Below, piece by piece: positions 6,380 to 8,893 of a stretch of DNA of 8,893 nucleotides; the stretch's first letter is position 1, and every line of letters begins with the position of its first letter. The position numbers and the translations under genes are program-made. The stretch spans positions 1 to 8,893 of the forward strand of contig JANYEO010000155.1 of assembly GCA_025363025.1 (NCBI GenBank), in the 5' to 3' direction. The notes under the pieces are model-generated. The model searched no databases. It was given only the letters and a program-made list of their open reading frames with translations, and had not been told where the DNA came from. The DNA comes from Opitutia bacterium. GTDB taxonomy: Bacteria > Verrucomicrobiota > Verrucomicrobiia > Opitutales > JANYEO01.

Positions 6380-7519
6380 ATGTCTCAGCCCTCAGTTCCT
6401 GCAGTCCCCGACTCTATTTGCGTTGAGGGAGTCCTCGAAATAATAGAAAATAAATGTGGCACTTTGCTATCCCTCAAGCGCGACTTTAAACGTCGTCCGA
6501 CAGATCCCTTCATTCCGGCAGAGTTGGTAAAACGTTTTAAGCTCCTGCGCGGCTCCTCCATTATCGCTCAAGCCCAACAAGAAAGCCGTTACCCCAACCC
6601 ACGTGTACGCTTTATCGATAGCGTAGATGGGTTTTCCATTGAGGAACGTCGCCGGTTTCCAGATTTTTCCCAGCTTACAACCATTGCCCCCACAAGTCAG
6701 CTAAAGCTAGAAACCCCTGAAGGCCCCATGACGACGCGCGTGGTCGACCTATTTTGCCCTATCGGCAAAGGGCAGCGTGGTTTAATTGTAGCTCCCCCTC
6801 GCACAGGTAAAACAACCCTTTTAAAAGACATCGCTCATGGCATCCTGGCCAATCATCCAGAATGTCACTTGATGATCGTCCTGGTCGACGAACGGCCAGA
6901 AGAAGTGACAGATTTCCGCCGCAGCATTATTAATGCAGAGGTACTTGCCTCTTCAAATGATGAAGTTCTAGAAAACCACATTCACCTGGCAGACTTGGCC
7001 ATAGAGCGCGCTAAACGCCTTGCGGAAACCGGTAAACACGTCGTCCTTCTATTAGATTCACTCACGCGCCTTACCCGGGCCCATAATTCAGCCGCTGGCA
7101 ATAATGGGCGCACCATGACAGGCGGGCTAGATATTCGAGCCCTCGAAAAACCCCGGCAATTCTTCTCCGCCGCCCGTAATATCGAAGAAGGAGGCAGCCT
7201 CACCATTATCGCAACGGCTTTGGTAGAAACTGGCAGCCGCATGGACGACCTTATTTTTCAAGAATTCAAAGGCACTGGCAATATGGAGCTTGTTTTAGAC
7301 CGTAAAGCGGCAGAGCTTCGCTTATGGCCCGCTATTAACCTAGGGGGCTCCGGCACACGCAGAGAAGAGCTTATATTAGATCCGGATACCCTCGAAAAAT
7401 CTCACTTCTTCCGCCGGGCCCTATCCAATCAAAAGATCGAAGACTCAGCCGAAGCCCTCATCACCCGCTTAAGTAAAACGAAAAATAACGTGGAATTCTT
7501 AAGACTTTTAAATGGCTAA
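6380..7519 (+). CDS. Second Rho paralogue, short form without the N-terminal helical bundle
   Basis: A Rho-family RNA-dependent ATPase of 379 residues. The motor domain is clear: VVDLFCPIGKGQRGLIVAPP (121-140), Walker A APPRTGKT (138-145), DERPEEVTDFRR (170-181, Glu171), Walker B Asp226, a Q-loop region (about 239-255), R-loop EFKGTGN (295-301, Lys297) and arginine finger Arg327. It should therefore form a hexamer and hydrolyse ATP. The N-terminus differs from classical Rho. There is no helical bundle, and the OB-fold begins at about residue 16 (VEGVLEIIENKCGTLLSLKR), where CGTLLS replaces the aromatic RNA-binding GFGFLR of E. coli. The usual ASTFDEP stretch after DERPEEV reads ASSNDEV. The start is ATG 6380; the longer TTG start at 6341 adds 13 residues without homology. 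It is transcribed away from coaE-rho. It may be an accessory terminator, a subunit mixing with the large Rho, or a specialised RNA translocase. Confidence 0.93.
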   Translation: MSQPSVPAVPDSICVEGVLEIIENKCGTLLSLKRDFKRRPTDPFIPAELVKRFKLLRGSSIIAQAQQESRYPNPRVRFIDSVDGFSIEERRRFPDFSQLTTIAPTSQLKLETPEGPMTTRVVDLFCPIGKGQRGLIVAPPRTGKTTLLKDIAHGILANHPECHLMIVLVDERPEEVTDFRRSIINAEVLASSNDEVLENHIHLADLAIERAKRLAETGKHVVLLLDSLTRLTRAHNSAAGNNGRTMTGGLDIRALEKPRQFFSAARNIEEGGSLTIIATALVETGSRMDDLIFQEFKGTGNMELVLDRKAAELRLWPAINLGGSGTRREELILDPDTLEKSHFFRRALSNQKIEDSAEALITRLSKTKNNVEFLRLLNG

Positions 7520-7533
7520 AATGCATATCCTTA

Positions 7534-7565
7534 TTACTTTTGCTAAAAAAGCATCCAAAAAGTAA
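7534..7565 (+). terminator. Bulged hairpin 14 nt after the second rho
   Basis: TTACTTTTGCT (7534-7544) pairs with AGC (7550-7552) plus AAAAGTAA (7558-7565), giving 11 pairs around a loop of five A and one 5-nt bulge (ATCCA, 7553-7557). It directly follows the stop codon, the usual position for a transcript end or 3'-stabilising hairpin. The lack of a following U-tract and the low GC argue against an efficient intrinsic terminator. Confidence 0.3.
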
Positions 7566-7603
7566 AGTCTCGATTGACAGTTAGCCCAGAGATAGCCACT
7601 CCT

Positions 7604-7717
7604 ATGAGCTCTTCTGATTTTCTCAAAACTCAGGAAGTTTCTTTAGAATTTGCATTAAAAAAAAACGTACGTCGTTTGAAATACACACTCCATACGGTTT
7701 TTAACCCTCAAAATTAA
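7604..7717 (+). CDS. Possible small ORF, 37 aa, unknown
   Basis: An ATG-to-TAA frame encodes a basic peptide beginning MSSSDFLKTQEVSLEFALKK and ending VFNPQN. I recognise no family, signal peptide or membrane segment. It contains a run of nine A at 7657-7665, a possible slippage site, followed at once by the palindrome ACGTACGT (7665-7672). There is no Shine-Dalgarno, but the other genes here lack one too. A TTGACA at 7574-7579 has no -10 at a normal distance. Its stop codon lies within the left arm of the next inverted repeat. It could equally be non-coding leader or spacer DNA. Confidence 0.2.
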   Translation: MSSSDFLKTQEVSLEFALKKNVRRLKYTLHTVFNPQN

Positions 7718-7729
7718 CTCCTTAATTTT
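7710..7729. repeat. Perfect AT-only inverted repeat with a 4-nt spacer
   Basis: AAAATTAA (7710-7717) and TTAATTTT (7722-7729) are perfect reverse complements around CTCC. The stem has no G-C pair, so as RNA it would be weak; as DNA it is a plausible operator. The CCTTAAGG palindrome follows at 7742-7749 and GCCGGC at 7764-7769, making this the densest run of dyads in the window. Confidence 0.35.
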
Positions 7730-7773
7730 AAAGCAATTAGTCCTTAAGGCCCCTTTACGAAAAGCCGGCCTCC

Positions 7774-7800
7774 TATAAATAAATATTAAAGACGACGTCT
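7774..7800 (+). promoter_or_regulatory. Possible promoter and operator just upstream of the last gene
   Basis: TATAAAT at 7774-7780 resembles a -10 element and would start transcription about 15-20 nt before the ATG at 7806. The best -35 candidate (TTTACG, 7754-7759) is 14 bp away, too close for a standard sigma-70 promoter. AGACG-A-CGTCT (7790-7800) is a perfect dyad immediately before the start codon and could bind a repressor or hide the start in a small hairpin. Confidence 0.2.
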
Positions 7801-7805
7801 CCTTC

Positions 7806-8893
7806 ATGCGAAACTTTGCAAATCAGTGTTTAGATATGGCCCGGGCAATTTTAGGGCACAACTTAGACTCCATCCAAGCAGATGGTTCTATTCTGCCTCT
7901 AGAAGGCGACTTAGCCCTTCCAGATGAACCCGGACACGCCGCTCTAGCCCTGGGTGAGTTTTACCGCGCTACTCAAGAAACCACCCTTGGTGGCTGCAAT
8001 TTGATAGAGCTTTGCGCCCGCACCCTCTCCGCTCAAGCCGCAACAGAAAGCGAAAGCGATAATGGCATGGCCTACGCCGCCTTGGCCCTCCTGTCTTTTG
8101 GACCTTCAAAAGAACGTAACCCCGTCTGGGAACATTTAAGTGAAGAAACCCGTACCCGCCTAGACGCTCGCCTCGCCCCAAAAGGAGACCGGCCAGAAGC
8201 CTATCGGCACGAGCAAGCCTTCGATATCGCCAAAGCCGTCGCCCGCTTCAGCATGGGCATGTCGAAGAAAGATGACGCCGGGACCCTCGTTGACCGCTTC
8301 ATCGAAGGGATTAAGAAAGAAAGCTCAAGCGGCTTTTGTGATGACAAGCCAACCGGTTTAGGCGGTGCATTCGATATTTACGGCACGCTCAGCTTCATTT
8401 TTATCCGTCAAGCGCTACAGCTGCATTCCAATATGCAACTGAGGGATCGAAAACTCCCCAGCCTGCGTACCTTTGGGGAAAAATACATCAAGCTCATGCC
8501 AGACCTCGTCCGGTCCGACGGGCTTGGTTGGTGCTATGGCCGCGGCATTGGGGCCTATGGGCAAATGCACTGTATCACTATCATCTTACAGGGCCTGCGC
8601 GATGGGTGGATTACTGAAGATCAAAAACCAGTCTACTTCGACATCCTACGTCGTCTGTTCCACTTCTTCTTTGTTACCTATTTAGATCAAGAACACGGCT
8701 TCCTCGTCATCCGCGATGCAGAACGCACAACGACGGACCGCCACTCTACCCGTCTAGCTAGCTTTGATGCCGCCCGTTACCTCTCCCAATGGGCCCGCTT
8801 AGCTCTTTCGATTGGCTCCACCATGGAGGGCTCTCCCGCAAAAGGGAAAACAACCGGCCGCTTTGTCATTTTCGATAAATGTAACCGGAAAGA
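7806..8893 (+). CDS. Uncharacterised soluble protein, partial; possible alpha/alpha-toroid fold
   Basis: An uninterrupted frame runs from ATG 7806 off the right edge, at least 362 codons. A TAA at 7776-7778 closes the frame upstream and no other ATG lies between, so this start is likely. The protein begins MRNFANQCLDMARAILGH and has no signal peptide or membrane segment. It is rich in predicted helices. A Gly/aromatic block GLGWCYGRGIGAYGQMHC (239-256) comes after a helix ending LMPDLVRSD (230-238), and further on there is FHFFFVTYLDQEHG (285-298). Alternating helices with conserved Gly-Trp-Tyr loops recall alpha/alpha-toroid carbohydrate-active proteins, and DG..YGR loosely recalls the DG..FGRS motif I associate with DUF2264. 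Both comparisons are weak and from memory. I cannot assign a function. Even codon use and the absence of stops make the coding call safe. It lies 286 bp from the second rho and may have its own promoter. Confidence 0.85.
   Translation, partial: MRNFANQCLDMARAILGHNLDSIQADGSILPLEGDLALPDEPGHAALALGEFYRATQETTLGGCNLIELCARTLSAQAATESESDNGMAYAALALLSFGPSKERNPVWEHLSEETRTRLDARLAPKGDRPEAYRHEQAFDIAKAVARFSMGMSKKDDAGTLVDRFIEGIKKESSSGFCDDKPTGLGGAFDIYGTLSFIFIRQALQLHSNMQLRDRKLPSLRTFGEKYIKLMPDLVRSDGLGWCYGRGIGAYGQMHCITIILQGLRDGWITEDQKPVYFDILRRLFHFFFVTYLDQEHGFLVIRDAERTTTDRHSTRLASFDAARYLSQWARLALSIGSTMEGSPAKGKTTGRFVIFDKCNRK

Noticed and set aside
7574..7579. Perfect TTGACA box as a promoter for the small ORF
   Set aside because: No acceptable -10 element 15-19 bp downstream, and the ORF start at 7604 would precede any resulting transcript start.
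1..8893. Mobile element, phage or CRISPR content
   Set aside because: No transposase, integrase, terminal inverted repeat pair, tRNA target or regularly spaced repeat was found; the paralogous pairs look like old duplications.

Overview
The window reads as an ordinary bacterial chromosome segment with two divergent blocks meeting at about 6132-6379. The best guess at a host is a member of the PVC group, possibly Verrucomicrobiota of the Opitutae type. This is an inference from three things: a coaE-rho gene pair, a Rho with a very long AT-hook and RG-rich N-terminal extension, and start codons without Shine-Dalgarno sequences. No rRNA, tRNA, CRISPR array, transposase or phage gene was seen, so the taxonomy is tentative.

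Minus-strand block (transcribed from about 6131 down to 3): coaE (dephospho-CoA kinase), then rho (767 aa, full length with a roughly 320-residue disordered extension). Two tandem GspE/PilB-type secretion or pilus assembly ATPases follow. The first (416 aa) lacks the front half of the usual N-terminal domain and has no convincing ATG; the second (541 aa) is full length. Last comes a 37-codon stub of a response-regulator receiver domain that hits a stop codon at the window edge. Spacings of 64, 42 and 6 bp suggest that coaE, rho and the two ATPases form one operon; a gap of 128 bp precedes the stub.

Plus-strand block (6380 to the right edge): a second, short Rho paralogue (379 aa). It keeps all the ATPase and translocation residues I checked but lacks the N-terminal helical bundle and has a degenerate OB-fold. 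A 286-bp intergenic region follows, with several inverted repeats and a possible 37-aa ORF. The last gene is a long ORF (at least 362 codons, running off the window) for a soluble protein I cannot name; it may have an alpha/alpha-toroid fold.

The most notable point is that two different Rho-family hexameric helicases are encoded back to back around one divergent promoter region. One is enlarged by a low-complexity domain suited to nucleic-acid binding or condensation, and the other is stripped to little more than the motor. Whether the short one terminates transcription, modulates the long one, or acts on other RNAs cannot be settled from sequence alone.
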